Shown here one piece after another: positions 27,800-36,354 of a stretch of DNA of 64,000 nt. The stretch spans positions 1 to 64,000 of the forward strand of contig NZ_JACFSZ010000013.1 of assembly GCF_014805525.1 (NCBI RefSeq), in the 5' to 3' direction. Source of the DNA: Rhabdothermincola sediminis (GTDB taxonomy: Bacteria > Actinomycetota > Acidimicrobiia > Acidimicrobiales > Acidimicrobilacustridaceae). The first letter of the stretch is position 1. Every line of letters starts with the position of its first letter. Both the position numbers and the translations under genes were made by a program. The notes under the pieces were generated by a model. It ran no database searches, had not been told where the DNA came from, and saw only the letters and a program-made list of their open reading frames with translations.

Positions 27800-27905
27800 C
27801 GCGACCGGGATGGCCCCCTCGGGCAGCGGGTTCTCCCGCCGGATGCGTTCGATCAGCGTGATCGACGCAATCTAGGCGAGGCGCCCGGACGGCCCGCGCT
27901 CCTGC

Positions 27906-29069
27906 CTACCGGGGATGCGGCATGCAGTGCTCGTCGTACTCGGCGATCACGATCTCCTCAGCCGGGATCGAGCATGCCGGGCACTTCGGGTCACGGTTGA
28001 TCTTGTAGGTGCGGAACGACTCCTCCAGCGCGTCGTAGACGAGCAGGCGTCCCGACAGCGAGTCCCCGAGCCCCAGGATGAGCTTGATGGCCTCCATGGC
28101 CTGGATCGACCCGATGATGCCGGGCAGCACCCCGAGCACCCCGGCCTCGGCGCAGGAGGGCGCCAGCTCGGCGGGTGGCGGCTCGGGGATGAAGCACCGG
28201 TAGCACGGCCCGTCGTGGGGCTTGAAGACGGTGGCTTGACCCTCGAAGCGGAAGATCGAGCCGTGCACCACCGGGGTCCCGGTCTTCAGTGAGGCGTCGT
28301 TGAGCAGGTAACGGCTGGGGAAGTTGTCAGCCCCGTCGACCACGATGTCGTACTGCGAGAGCAGCTCGACCACGTTATCGGCGCCCAGACGCGTGTCGTG
28401 GCCCACGACGTTCACGTCCGGGTTGAGCGCGCTCAGGGTCTTCTTGGCCGAGTCGACCTTGCGCTCGCCGACCCGGTCGACGTTGTGGAGGATCTGGCGC
28501 TGCAGGTTGGACTCGTCCACGACGTCCATGTCGATGATGCCGAGGGTGCCCACGCCAGCCGCCGCGAGGTAGAGGGCGGCGGGTGAGCCGAGGCCGCCCG
28601 CGCCGAGCAACAGGACCTTGGCGTCGAGGAGGGCGAGCTGCCCCTCCTCGCCGACCTCGGGGAGCAGGAGGTGGCGGTGGTAGCGGTTGCGCTGGGCTGG
28701 TTCCAGCACCCGGGGGGTGGCCCACTCTCGACCCTCGTCCTTCCAGCGGTTGAACCCCCCTGCCATCGAGACCACGTCGGTGTAGCCCAGCTCGGTGAGG
28801 GTCTTGGCCGCGAACGCCGAGCGGTTCCCGCCCGCGCAATAGATCACCAGCGGGGTGTCACGCCCGGGAACCAGGTTCTCGATCTTGGACTCCAGGTGCC
28901 CACGAGGGACGAAGACCGAACCGGGAATCGTCCCCTGCTCGTGCTCGTCCGGCTCCCGCACGTCGAGCAGCACGACTCCCGGGCGGGTCCGTAGCTCGTC
29001 GGCCTCGGCGGTGGTCACCTCGCGGATCTCGGCCTTGGTCTTGGAGAGCAGGTCTCGATAGGTGGGCAT
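27906..29069 (-). CDS. rhodanese-MoeB fusion (sulfur-carrier adenylyltransferase, MoeZ-like)
   Basis: A 387-residue two-domain protein. Residues about 10-110 are a rhodanese domain with active-site loop VIYCAGGNRSAF, whose cysteine carries persulfide. Residues about 125-375 are a ThiF/MoeB E1-like domain with VLLLGAGGLGSPAALYLAAA (ATP site), DESNLQRQILH and two zinc-type CxxC pairs (CYRC and CPAC). It would adenylate and sulfurate small sulfur carriers for molybdopterin, thiamine or cysteine synthesis. The domain order is rhodanese first, the reverse of mycobacterial MoeZ. ATG 29069 is chosen; the upstream extension (to 29138) is less protein-like. Confidence 0.9.
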   Translation of the reverse strand: MPTYRDLLSKTKAEIREVTTAEADELRTRPGVVLLDVREPDEHEQGTIPGSVFVPRGHLESKIENLVPGRDTPLVIYCAGGNRSAFAAKTLTELGYTDVVSMAGGFNRWKDEGREWATPRVLEPAQRNRYHRHLLLPEVGEEGQLALLDAKVLLLGAGGLGSPAALYLAAAGVGTLGIIDMDVVDESNLQRQILHNVDRVGERKVDSAKKTLSALNPDVNVVGHDTRLGADNVVELLSQYDIVVDGADNFPSRYLLNDASLKTGTPVVHGSIFRFEGQATVFKPHDGPCYRCFIPEPPPAELAPSCAEAGVLGVLPGIIGSIQAMEAIKLILGLGDSLSGRLLVYDALEESFRTYKINRDPKCPACSIPAEEIVIAEYDEHCMPHPR

Positions 29070-29178
29070 CGGCGGTCCCGTCTGCGATCTGGCCGGCACA
29101 GGCCCGGCTCGGACCTGAAATCCTACCAACCTGGTCAACTATTCGGCCACGGCGGACATTCCCCGGGGGGGTCCAGCG

Positions 29179-29970
29179 TCAGGCCTGGTCCGAATCCTGG
29201 CCCACGAGATCGGGCAGGATGCGGCTGAGCGAGCCGTGCACGACGAGATCCGCCAGCGGGTCCATCTCCGTCGGATCCGCGTTGACGATGAGGATCGTGG
29301 CTCCTGCCCGCTTGGCGTGGGGCACCATGCCCGCCACGGGGTAGACGGACAGCGTCGATCCGGCGGCGAGCAGGAGATCGCACGCCTCGGCGGCGTCGAA
29401 GGCCCGGATCAGGTCCTCGGGGCGGAGGCCCTGACCGAACGAGATGGTGGCCGACTTGAGCAGGCCACCGCAGTCGAGGCAACGGGGGTCCGCCTCGCCG
29501 GCCCGCACCCGGTCCAGGGTCGGCCCCGCCGGCTCCCGGCGCTCGCAGGCCAAACACACCACCTCGTGGATGGTGCCGTGGACCTCCACCACCCGAGCGG
29601 GGTCGTGCCCTGCGGCCTGGTGCAGCCCATCGATGTTCTGGGTAACGAGCGAGTGCAACACTCCACGGCGCTCGAGCTCCACCAGGGCCCGGTGGCCGGC
29701 ATTGGGCTGCGGGGCGAGCTCGATCCAGCGCAGGCGCCCCTGCCAGGCCAGAGCACGCACCTCCGGGTCCCGGAGGTAGTGGTCGATGTGCGCGGTCCGT
29801 TCAGCCTTCGGGTTCTTGGTCCACAGCCCGTTCGGGCCCCGGAAGTCGGGGATCCCGCTGTCGGTGGAGATCCCCGCACCGGTGAGCACAGTGACCGATC
29901 GGGCCGCCTCGAGCAGGGTTCGGGCGGCGGCGATGGCGGCCGGGTCGGGCTCGGGCATCCAGTCGGCCAT
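29179..29970 (-). CDS. Sir2-family NAD-dependent protein deacylase
   Basis: A 263-residue sirtuin. It has VLTGAGISTDSGIPDFRG (NAD site), LVTQNIDGLHQAAGH, EVHGTIHEVVC with the catalytic histidine, two CxxC pairs for structural zinc (CLAC and CLDC), and LLLAAGSTLSVYPVAGMVP. It removes acyl groups from lysines using NAD. ATG 29970 gives the conserved N-terminus; a start at 30048 would add about 26 residues without family support. It is divergent from the unknown gene at 30078, with which it shares an AT-rich intergenic region. Confidence 0.93.
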   Translation of the reverse strand: MADWMPEPDPAAIAAARTLLEAARSVTVLTGAGISTDSGIPDFRGPNGLWTKNPKAERTAHIDHYLRDPEVRALAWQGRLRWIELAPQPNAGHRALVELERRGVLHSLVTQNIDGLHQAAGHDPARVVEVHGTIHEVVCLACERREPAGPTLDRVRAGEADPRCLDCGGLLKSATISFGQGLRPEDLIRAFDAAEACDLLLAAGSTLSVYPVAGMVPHAKRAGATILIVNADPTEMDPLADLVVHGSLSRILPDLVGQDSDQA

Positions 29971-30014
29971 GGACCCAGCCTGCCACCGTCCGACCTTGAC
30001 AGCCGGCCGACGAG

Positions 30015-30060
30015 CTGCCAGGTTGCACGAAACATATCTAAACAACACGACACATCATCT
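30015..30060. promoter_or_regulatory. AT-rich divergent promoter region
   Basis: Unusually AT-rich for the window, with AAACATATCTAAAC flanked by two direct CACGA copies and a TTGCAC that could serve as a -35 for the rightward gene. TATGTT on the minus strand could be a -10 for the sirtuin gene. The exact boxes are uncertain. Confidence 0.3.
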
Positions 30061-30077
30061 GAAAGGCGGAGATCGCG

Positions 30078-30740
30078 ATGCCCCTCACCGAACCCTCCTT
30101 CCCACAGCAGCGCTTGGCCGTGGAACCGTGGCCCGATCCGGTGATCGACCAGCTCGGGCACGACCCCCGCTCCACCTACGTCGAGAAGTTCTGGTTGGGC
30201 GTGCTCGGCCCGTCGACCGTGTGGCTGCTCCGGCGCGTCGCGGACCAGCTCGACGCGCACCCCGAAGGCTTCACCCTCGACCTGGCCGAGACCGCCCGGG
30301 CCATCGGGGTCGGCATGCGGGGTGGCCGCAACTCCCCGTTCATGCGATCGATCGATCGCAGCTGCCGCTTCGGGGCCGCTCGCTACCTCGGCGCCGACAC
30401 CCTCGCCGTCCGCCGCAAGCTCCCCCCACTGACCCGCCAGCAGGCACTCCGGCTCCCCGAGTCCCTCCAGCGCGAGCACCAGAGCTGGCTCGAGCGGGGT
30501 GCCACCCCCAACACCCCCGGGGTCACCGTCACCGAGATGCGCGAGCGGGCACGGGGGCTGGCCCTGTCGATGCTGGACCTCGGAGAGGACGTCGAGGCCG
30601 CCGAGCGGCAGTCGCACCGCTGGCACTTCCACCCGGCCCTGGCCCACGACGCAGTGCGATGGGCGGTAGCCCACCGCAGCCAGCCGACTGCCCCACCGCT
30701 CACCCCGGCTCGCACCGAACCCTCGGCAGTGAGCAGCTAG
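30078..30740 (+). CDS. conserved protein of unknown function
   Basis: A 220-residue soluble protein that I do not recognise. The first 100 residues look structured (YVEKFWLGVLGPSTVWLLRR, TLDLAETARAIGVG, NSPFMRSIDRSCRFGAARYL) and could include a winged-helix-like segment. The middle is proline-rich, and the C-terminal part has RSHRWHFHPALAHDAVRWA-type helices (observed as HRWHFHPALAHDAVRWAVAH). AAAGGCGGAG precedes the ATG at 30078. It ends 4 bases inside the convergent pepA gene. A regulatory role is possible from the winged-helix-like segment but unproven. Confidence 0.7.
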   Translation: MPLTEPSFPQQRLAVEPWPDPVIDQLGHDPRSTYVEKFWLGVLGPSTVWLLRRVADQLDAHPEGFTLDLAETARAIGVGMRGGRNSPFMRSIDRSCRFGAARYLGADTLAVRRKLPPLTRQQALRLPESLQREHQSWLERGATPNTPGVTVTEMRERARGLALSMLDLGEDVEAAERQSHRWHFHPALAHDAVRWAVAHRSQPTAPPLTPARTEPSAVSS

Positions 30741-32194
30741 GACTCGCTGCGGAAGGTCCTCGCCAGCTCCAGCAGCGTCCGAACCCCCCAACCGGTGCCG
30801 CCGGGGCTGACGTCGGCCTCGGCGGCATCACCCCACCAGGCCACGCCCGCGATGTCGAGATGCGCCCAGGGGATCCCCGCTCCCACGAACTCCCGGAGGA
30901 ACATCGCGGCCGTGATCGTGCCGGCGTCCTTGGTCTTGGAGATGTTCCGCAGGTCGGCCACCTCCGAGTCGAGCCGGGGCCGGTACTCGTCGGGCATCGG
31001 CAAGGGCCACACCCGCTCCCCCACCCGTTCCGCGGCAGCGCGCACCTCGTCGATCCAGTGCAGGTCGTTCCCCATCAGGCCGGCGATGCGGTTGCCGAGC
31101 GCGACCTCCACCGCCCCAGTGAGGGTGGCGAGGTCGACGATGGCGTCCGGCCGAGCCTCGGAGGCGAGTGACAGGGCGTCCGCGAGGATGAGTCGGCCCT
31201 CGGCGTCGGTGTTGAGCACCTCCACCGTCTTGCCGTTGCGGATCTTCAACACGTCACCCGGCCGGGTCGCGTCACCCCCGCTCATGTTGTCGGTCAGCGG
31301 CAGGTAGCCGCTGACCCGGCAGCGCGGGGCCACCGCCGCCAGGGCCGAGAACGCGCCGAGCACCGCGGCGGCGCCGCCCATGTCGTCCTTCATGGTCATC
31401 ATGCCCTCGGCGGTCTTGATCGACAGCCCACCGGAGTCGAAGGTGATGCCCTTGCCCACCAGGGCCAGCGAGCCCTGCGGGTCGTCCGGCTCGTAGGTCA
31501 GCTCCACGAACCGGGGCGGGTTCGTCGAACCTCGGTTCACCCCGAGCAGCCCCCCGAGCCCCGCCTCGGCGATCTCGTCGGGGCCGAGCACCGTGACCTG
31601 CAGGTTCTCCCGCTCGGCCACCTCGACCGCGGCCTCTGCGAAGAGCGCCGGGGTCAGCTCCCCGCCAGGGGTGTTCACCAGGTCGCGTGCCAGCGCGACC
31701 GCCTCTGCCACCCGCCTGCCCCGCTGCACGGCGGCCTCGCGGTCGTCGCCGTCCACCGACGTGCCGTCCACCAAAACCAGTCGCTCCAGCCCCACCGGCG
31801 AGGGATCGGACTTGTAGCGGACGAACCGGTAGCCCGCGAGCAGGCTGCCTTCGACGATCGCCTCGATCGCCGCCACCCGGTCCTCGGTGGGCAGCAGCTC
31901 CGGCAGGGTCAGCGCTACGGAGCGCCGCCGGGCACACGCCCGGGCGGCGATCGCGGCAGCACGGCGCACCCCGAGCACGTCGACCTCGGCGGAGGGGCCC
32001 ACGCCGACGAACACCTGCGTGGTGCCGTCGTCGCGCACGATCGTCGCCACCTGGTCGACCTTGCCCTCGAAGCCCTGCCCCGTGAGGGCCTCCACCGGCA
32101 CACCGGCCGACTCGAGCCGATCGCTCGGCACGCCGACCACGACGACGTCGACGCCGGCGGGGACCGTCCTGCGATGCTCGAACGAGACAGCCAT
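30737..32194 (-). CDS. pepA: leucyl aminopeptidase (M17 family)
   Basis: A 485-residue dimetal aminopeptidase that releases N-terminal residues from peptides in the cytosol. The C-terminal catalytic half has LVGKGITFDSGGLSIK (metal-binding lysine and aspartate), MKDDMGGAAAVLG, and the signature NTDAEGRLILADALS. The N-terminal ~165 residues form the alpha/beta M17 domain. Length is typical. The ATG at 32194 overlaps the stop of the adenosyltransferase gene by one base (TGATG), showing coupling. A GTG one codon upstream is an alternative. Confidence 0.95.
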   Translation of the reverse strand: MAVSFEHRRTVPAGVDVVVVGVPSDRLESAGVPVEALTGQGFEGKVDQVATIVRDDGTTQVFVGVGPSAEVDVLGVRRAAAIAARACARRRSVALTLPELLPTEDRVAAIEAIVEGSLLAGYRFVRYKSDPSPVGLERLVLVDGTSVDGDDREAAVQRGRRVAEAVALARDLVNTPGGELTPALFAEAAVEVAERENLQVTVLGPDEIAEAGLGGLLGVNRGSTNPPRFVELTYEPDDPQGSLALVGKGITFDSGGLSIKTAEGMMTMKDDMGGAAAVLGAFSALAAVAPRCRVSGYLPLTDNMSGGDATRPGDVLKIRNGKTVEVLNTDAEGRLILADALSLASEARPDAIVDLATLTGAVEVALGNRIAGLMGNDLHWIDEVRAAAERVGERVWPLPMPDEYRPRLDSEVADLRNISKTKDAGTITAAMFLREFVGAGIPWAHLDIAGVAWWGDAAEADVSPGGTGWGVRTLLELARTFRSES

Positions 32195-32763
32195 CACGCT
32201 CCCTTCTCGGCCTCACCGGCGAGAGGCGCCACAGCTCGGGCGGTGAGCGAGTCGCCCTCCTGCCAGCGGGCCATGGTCCACAGCAGGTCGCTCAGCCGGT
32301 TGAGGTAGGCGACCACCCGCGAGCCGGGCGCGGCGGCGGCCAGGCTGTCGCGCTCCGCCCGCCGTACGACGGTGCGAGCCACATCCAGCGCAGCCGCCAC
32401 CCTATTCCCGCCCGGCACCACGAACTCGGACGGCATCGTGAACCGCGCGCTCAGGTCGTCGATCCGGCGCTCCAAGCTCGCCACCATGGCGTCGGTCACG
32501 AGGGTCTCCCCGGCGACGAGCTTCGCCCGGTTGGTCTCGTCCGTGGCGAGATCCGCCATCAGCACCCACAGGTCGCGCTCGATGGCCACGAGGAGCTGAT
32601 CGAGCTCGGATCCCGGCTCTGCCTCGGCCCTCGCCAGGCCGATGAACGCCTGGGCTTCGTCCACGGTTCCATAAGCCGTGGGGAGGGCGGAGTCCTTCGC
32701 CACCCGGCCACCGAAGTACAGGCCGGTCGTCCCGTCGTCGCCCTTGCGGGTGTAGATCCTCAT
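32194..32763 (-). CDS. pduO: PduO-type ATP:cob(I)alamin adenosyltransferase
   Basis: A 189-residue enzyme that attaches adenosyl to cob(I)alamin, producing the cofactor of methylmalonyl-CoA mutase. It begins RIYTRKGDDGTTGLYFGGRV (the ATP-binding motif TRKGDDGTT), continues GTVDEAQAFIGLAR, and ends RLSDLLWTMAR, all diagnostic of the PduO/MMAB family. ATG 32763 is fixed by a TAGGCT box 8 bases upstream, so the transcript is probably leaderless. It is divergent from metH, the other B12 gene of this region. Confidence 0.94.
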   Translation of the reverse strand: MRIYTRKGDDGTTGLYFGGRVAKDSALPTAYGTVDEAQAFIGLARAEAEPGSELDQLLVAIERDLWVLMADLATDETNRAKLVAGETLVTDAMVASLERRIDDLSARFTMPSEFVVPGGNRVAAALDVARTVVRRAERDSLAAAAPGSRVVAYLNRLSDLLWTMARWQEGDSLTARAVAPLAGEAEKGA

Positions 32764-32771
32764 CGAGCCCG

Positions 32772-32777
32772 AGCCTA
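32772..32777 (-). promoter_or_regulatory. -10 box (TAGGCT) of a leaderless promoter for the adenosyltransferase gene
   Basis: TAGGCT ends 8 bases before the ATG at 32763, in the 89-base region divergent from metH. Confidence 0.5.
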
Positions 32778-32839
32778 CGCGGCTGTTCTCCAGGGGGAGG
32801 AGGCCCTCGTACAGATTCCGAGAGCCGTCCACCCACCGG

Positions 32840-32845
32840 TAGCCT
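32840..32845 (+). promoter_or_regulatory. -10 box (TAGCCT) of a leaderless promoter for metH
   Basis: TAGCCT is 7 bases before the GTG at 32853. With no leader there is no room for a cobalamin riboswitch. Confidence 0.5.
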
Positions 32846-32852
32846 CGGGCCG

Positions 32853-35800
32853 GTGACGAGCAGCTACGTGGAAGCCGTACGGAACCGGGTCGTCATCTAC
32901 GACGGGGCGTTCGGCACGGGGGTCCAGTCCAGGGAGCTCACCGCGGAAGACTTCGGGGGCTCCGAGCTGGAGGGCTGCAACGAGATCCTCGCCATCACCC
33001 GGCCCGACGTCATCGCCGAGCTGCACGCCGGGTTCCTGGAGGTGGGCGTCGACGTCCTCGAGACCTGCACGTTCGGCGCGTTCGGGGTGCCGCTGGCCGA
33101 GTACGGCATCGCTGACCGGGCCTACGAGCTCAACCTGGCTGCGGCCCGCATCGCCAGGGAGGTGGCCAGCGACTACAGCACCCCTGACCACCCTCGTTGG
33201 GTGGCCGGCTCGATGGGACCGGGCACCAAGTCGCCCACGCTGGGACAGATCGGCTTTGCGGAGCTGCGCGACCTCTACGAGATACAGGCCCGGGCGCTCA
33301 TCGAGGGCGGCGTCGACCTGCTCTTGATGGAGACCCACTTCGACCTGCTGTGCGTCAAGGCATCGTTGCTCGGTGCTCGGCGGGCGATGGCGGCGCTGGG
33401 CCGCGAGGTGCCCGTCCAGCTCCAGGTCACCATGGAGGTCACCGGGCGCATGCTGCTCGGCACGGAGATCGCCGCCGCGCTCGGCACCCTCGAACCGCTC
33501 CGGCCCGACGTCATCGGCATCAACTGCGCCACGGGTCCGGCGGAGATGAGCGAGCACCTGCGGCACCTGTCGCAGCACGCCCGCACCCCCATCGCCTGCA
33601 TCCCCAATGCGGGACTGCCGTCGGTGGTCGACGGCAAGATGCACTACGACCTCTCCCCCGCCGATCTGGCCGAGCACCATGCGCGGTTCATCACCGAGCT
33701 CGGCGTCACCGTGGTCGGGGGCTGTTGCGGGACGACCCCGGAGCACCTGCGCGCGGTCGTCGAGCGCTGCCGGGACCTCGAACCGGCTCGGCGCGAGCCC
33801 ACCCACGAGCCGGGGGCGACCTCGATCTACTCGTTGGTCCCCTTCGAGCAGGACACGTCCTTCCTCATCATCGGCGAGCGCACCAACGCCAACGGTTCGA
33901 AGAAGTTCCGGGAGGCGATGCTGGCCGGCGACTGGGACGTGTGCGTCCAGATGGCCAGGGACCAGATCAAGGAAGGTGCGCATGTGCTCGACGTGTGCGT
34001 CGACTACGTGGGACGTGACGGCCGGGTCGACATGGACGAGCTGGTGTCGCGCCTGGCGACGCAGGCCAGCGCGCCACTCGTGCTGGACTCCACCGAGCCG
34101 CCAGTGATGGAGGCTGGGCTCCAGCGCTTCGGTGGTCGGGCCATCCTGAACTCCGCCAACCTCGAGGAGGGAGACGGACCTGGTTCGCGATTCGACCGGG
34201 TCATGACGCTGGCCCGCCAGTACGGCGCGGCGGTGATCTGCCTGCTGATCGACGAGGAAGGCCAGGCGCGCGACGTCGAGTGGAAGATGCGCGTCGCCCA
34301 CCGCATCCACGACCTGGCCATCGAGCGCTACGGCCTGGAGCCCAGCGACCTGATCTTCGACGCGCTGACCTTCCCGCTCTCCACCGGCGACGAGGACCTT
34401 CGTGGCGATGCCATGGCCACCATCGAGGCCATCCGGCGGATCAAGGCGGAGCTCCCCGGCGTGTACACCACCCTCGGGGTGTCGAACGTCTCCTTCGGCC
34501 TCAAGCCCGCGGCCCGCCACGTGCTCAACTCGGTGTTCCTCCACGAGTGCGTGCAGGCGGGCCTGGACTCTGCGATCGTCCACGCGGCGAAGATCATGCC
34601 GCTGAACCGCATCCCCGATGACCAGCGGGAGGTCAGCCTCGACCTGATCTATGACCGTCGCCGACCGGACTACGACCCGCTCCAGCAGCTGCTCGCGATC
34701 TTCGAGGGCGTCGAGGAGGTGACGACCGAGCGCGAGGACCGCTCGGGCTGGCCGGTCGAGCAACGGCTCTCGCAACGCATCATCGACGGGGACCGCGACG
34801 GGCTCCCCGACGACCTCGACGAGGCGCTCGCCAAGGGGATCCCCGCGCTCGAGATCATCAACGACATCCTCCTGGCCGGCATGAAGGTCGTCGGGGACCT
34901 GTTCGCCTCCGGCGAGATGCAGCTGCCGTTCGTCCTGCAGTCCGCCGAGACCATGAAAGCCGCCGTCGCCCACCTCGAACCGCACATGGAGCGCGCCGCC
35001 GGCAGCAGCGGCAAGGGCCGCATCGTCCTCGCCACCGTCAAGGGTGACGTGCACGACATCGGCAAGAACCTCGTCGACATCATCCTCACGAACAACGGGT
35101 ACGAGGTGCACAACCTCGGCATCAAGGTCGGCATCGCCGAGATGATCGAGAAGGCCCTGGAGGTGGGCGCGGACGCCATCGGGATGAGCGGGCTGCTGGT
35201 GAAGAGCACGCTCATCATGCGCGAGAACCTCGAGGAGCTGAACGCCCGCGGGCTGACCGACATCCCTGTCCTGCTGGGCGGAGCGGCCCTGACCCGCAGC
35301 TACGTCGAGCGCGACCTGCGCGAGGTCTACGAGGGTCGAGTCTTCTACGGCAAGGACGCGTTCGAAGGGCTCTGGGTGATGGATCGGCTGGGTGAGATCA
35401 AGCGCACCGGCGTCGACGATGACCCGGACTGGGGTCGGGTGCCCTCCGCGTCGAAGGTGCCGGCCCGATCCGCCACCGCGGTGCTCGAGGTCGATCCCGC
35501 GACTCTGCCGGCCCGCTCACCCGAGGTGACCACCGACAACCCGGTGTTCGTGCCGCCGTTCCTCGGCTCGAAGGTGGTGAAGGGAATCCCGCTGGACGAC
35601 ATCGCGGCGTACCTCAACGAGACCGCGCTGTTCCGCAACCAGTGGCAATTCCGGCCGCAGAAGGGTGAGAGCGACGGGGACTTCAAGGCCCGCATACGGC
35701 CGACGCTGCGCGAGCAACTGGCGAAGGCCAAAGCCGGTGACGTGCTGGTCCCACAGGTGGTCTACGGCTACTTCCCCGCAAACGCCGAGGGGCAGGACCT

Positions 35801-36338
35801 GATCATCTGGAAGGACGAGAGCCGCTCGGCGGAGTGGATGCGGTTCCGGTTCCCCCGCCAGAGCACCGAGCCGTGGCTGTGTATCGCCGACTTCTTCCGG
35901 CCTGTGGACTCGGGGGAGGCCGACTTCGCCGCGTTCCACATCGTGACGATGGGTCCCCGGGTCAGCGAGCTGACCGCCGAGCTGTTCGCCACCGACCGCT
36001 ACCAGGAGTACCTGCTGCTGCACGGTCTCGGGGTGGAGATGGCCGAGGCGCTCGCCGAGTACTGGCATCGCCGGATCCGGGAGGAGTGGGGCTTCGCCGC
36101 CGAGGACGGCCCCACACTGGCGGGCCTGTTCCGCCAGCAGTACCGGGGTGGTCGTTACTCGTGGGGGTACCCCGCCTGCCCGGACCTGGAGGACAACGTG
36201 AAGGTGGCCGAATTGCTCGACGCGGGGCGGATCGGCATCGCGGTCAGCGAGGAGACCGGCTTCCAGTACCAGCCCGAACAGACCACCTCGGCGATCATCT
36301 GCCACCACCCGCAGGCCAAGTACTTCGTGGCCCGCTGA
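32853..36338 (+). CDS. metH: cobalamin-dependent methionine synthase
   Basis: A 1161-residue modular enzyme transferring methyl from methyltetrahydrofolate to homocysteine through cobalamin. Modules in order: homocysteine domain (about 1-310) with zinc ligands C225 (GINCATG) and C291/C292 (GGCCGTTP); pterin domain (about 325-600, with IGERTNANGSKKF and DVCVDYVGRD); cobalamin cap (about 620-710); B12 domain with GDVHDIGKN, D732-x-H734-x-x-G737; and AdoMet-binding reactivation domain (about 880-1161) ending in RYSWGYPACPDLEDN. All five regions are intact. The GTG at 32853 is set by the TAGCCT box 7 bases upstream. It converges with the LigD-type polymerase gene, 16 bases away. Confidence 0.97.
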   Translation: MTSSYVEAVRNRVVIYDGAFGTGVQSRELTAEDFGGSELEGCNEILAITRPDVIAELHAGFLEVGVDVLETCTFGAFGVPLAEYGIADRAYELNLAAARIAREVASDYSTPDHPRWVAGSMGPGTKSPTLGQIGFAELRDLYEIQARALIEGGVDLLLMETHFDLLCVKASLLGARRAMAALGREVPVQLQVTMEVTGRMLLGTEIAAALGTLEPLRPDVIGINCATGPAEMSEHLRHLSQHARTPIACIPNAGLPSVVDGKMHYDLSPADLAEHHARFITELGVTVVGGCCGTTPEHLRAVVERCRDLEPARREPTHEPGATSIYSLVPFEQDTSFLIIGERTNANGSKKFREAMLAGDWDVCVQMARDQIKEGAHVLDVCVDYVGRDGRVDMDELVSRLATQASAPLVLDSTEPPVMEAGLQRFGGRAILNSANLEEGDGPGSRFDRVMTLARQYGAAVICLLIDEEGQARDVEWKMRVAHRIHDLAIERYGLEPSDLIFDALTFPLSTGDEDLRGDAMATIEAIRRIKAELPGVYTTLGVSNVSFGLKPAARHVLNSVFLHECVQAGLDSAIVHAAKIMPLNRIPDDQREVSLDLIYDRRRPDYDPLQQLLAIFEGVEEVTTEREDRSGWPVEQRLSQRIIDGDRDGLPDDLDEALAKGIPALEIINDILLAGMKVVGDLFASGEMQLPFVLQSAETMKAAVAHLEPHMERAAGSSGKGRIVLATVKGDVHDIGKNLVDIILTNNGYEVHNLGIKVGIAEMIEKALEVGADAIGMSGLLVKSTLIMRENLEELNARGLTDIPVLLGGAALTRSYVERDLREVYEGRVFYGKDAFEGLWVMDRLGEIKRTGVDDDPDWGRVPSASKVPARSATAVLEVDPATLPARSPEVTTDNPVFVPPFLGSKVVKGIPLDDIAAYLNETALFRNQWQFRPQKGESDGDFKARIRPTLREQLAKAKAGDVLVPQVVYGYFPANAEGQDLIIWKDESRSAEWMRFRFPRQSTEPWLCIADFFRPVDSGEADFAAFHIVTMGPRVSELTAELFATDRYQEYLLLHGLGVEMAEALAEYWHRRIREEWGFAAEDGPTLAGLFRQQYRGGRYSWGYPACPDLEDNVKVAELLDAGRIGIAVSEETGFQYQPEQTTSAIICHHPQAKYFVAR

Positions 36339-36354
36339 GCGAGCCCCGCCGCTC

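Noticed and set aside
32764-32852. Cobalamin riboswitch upstream of metH or the adenosyltransferase
   Set aside because: The intergenic region is 89 bases with -10 boxes within 8 bases of both starts, leaving no room for a riboswitch leader.
32775-35111. A very long open frame antisense to metH
   Set aside because: It is a by-product of high GC codon usage: the opposite strand is open because metH third positions are G or C. It has no recognisable protein sequence, whereas metH has five intact domains.
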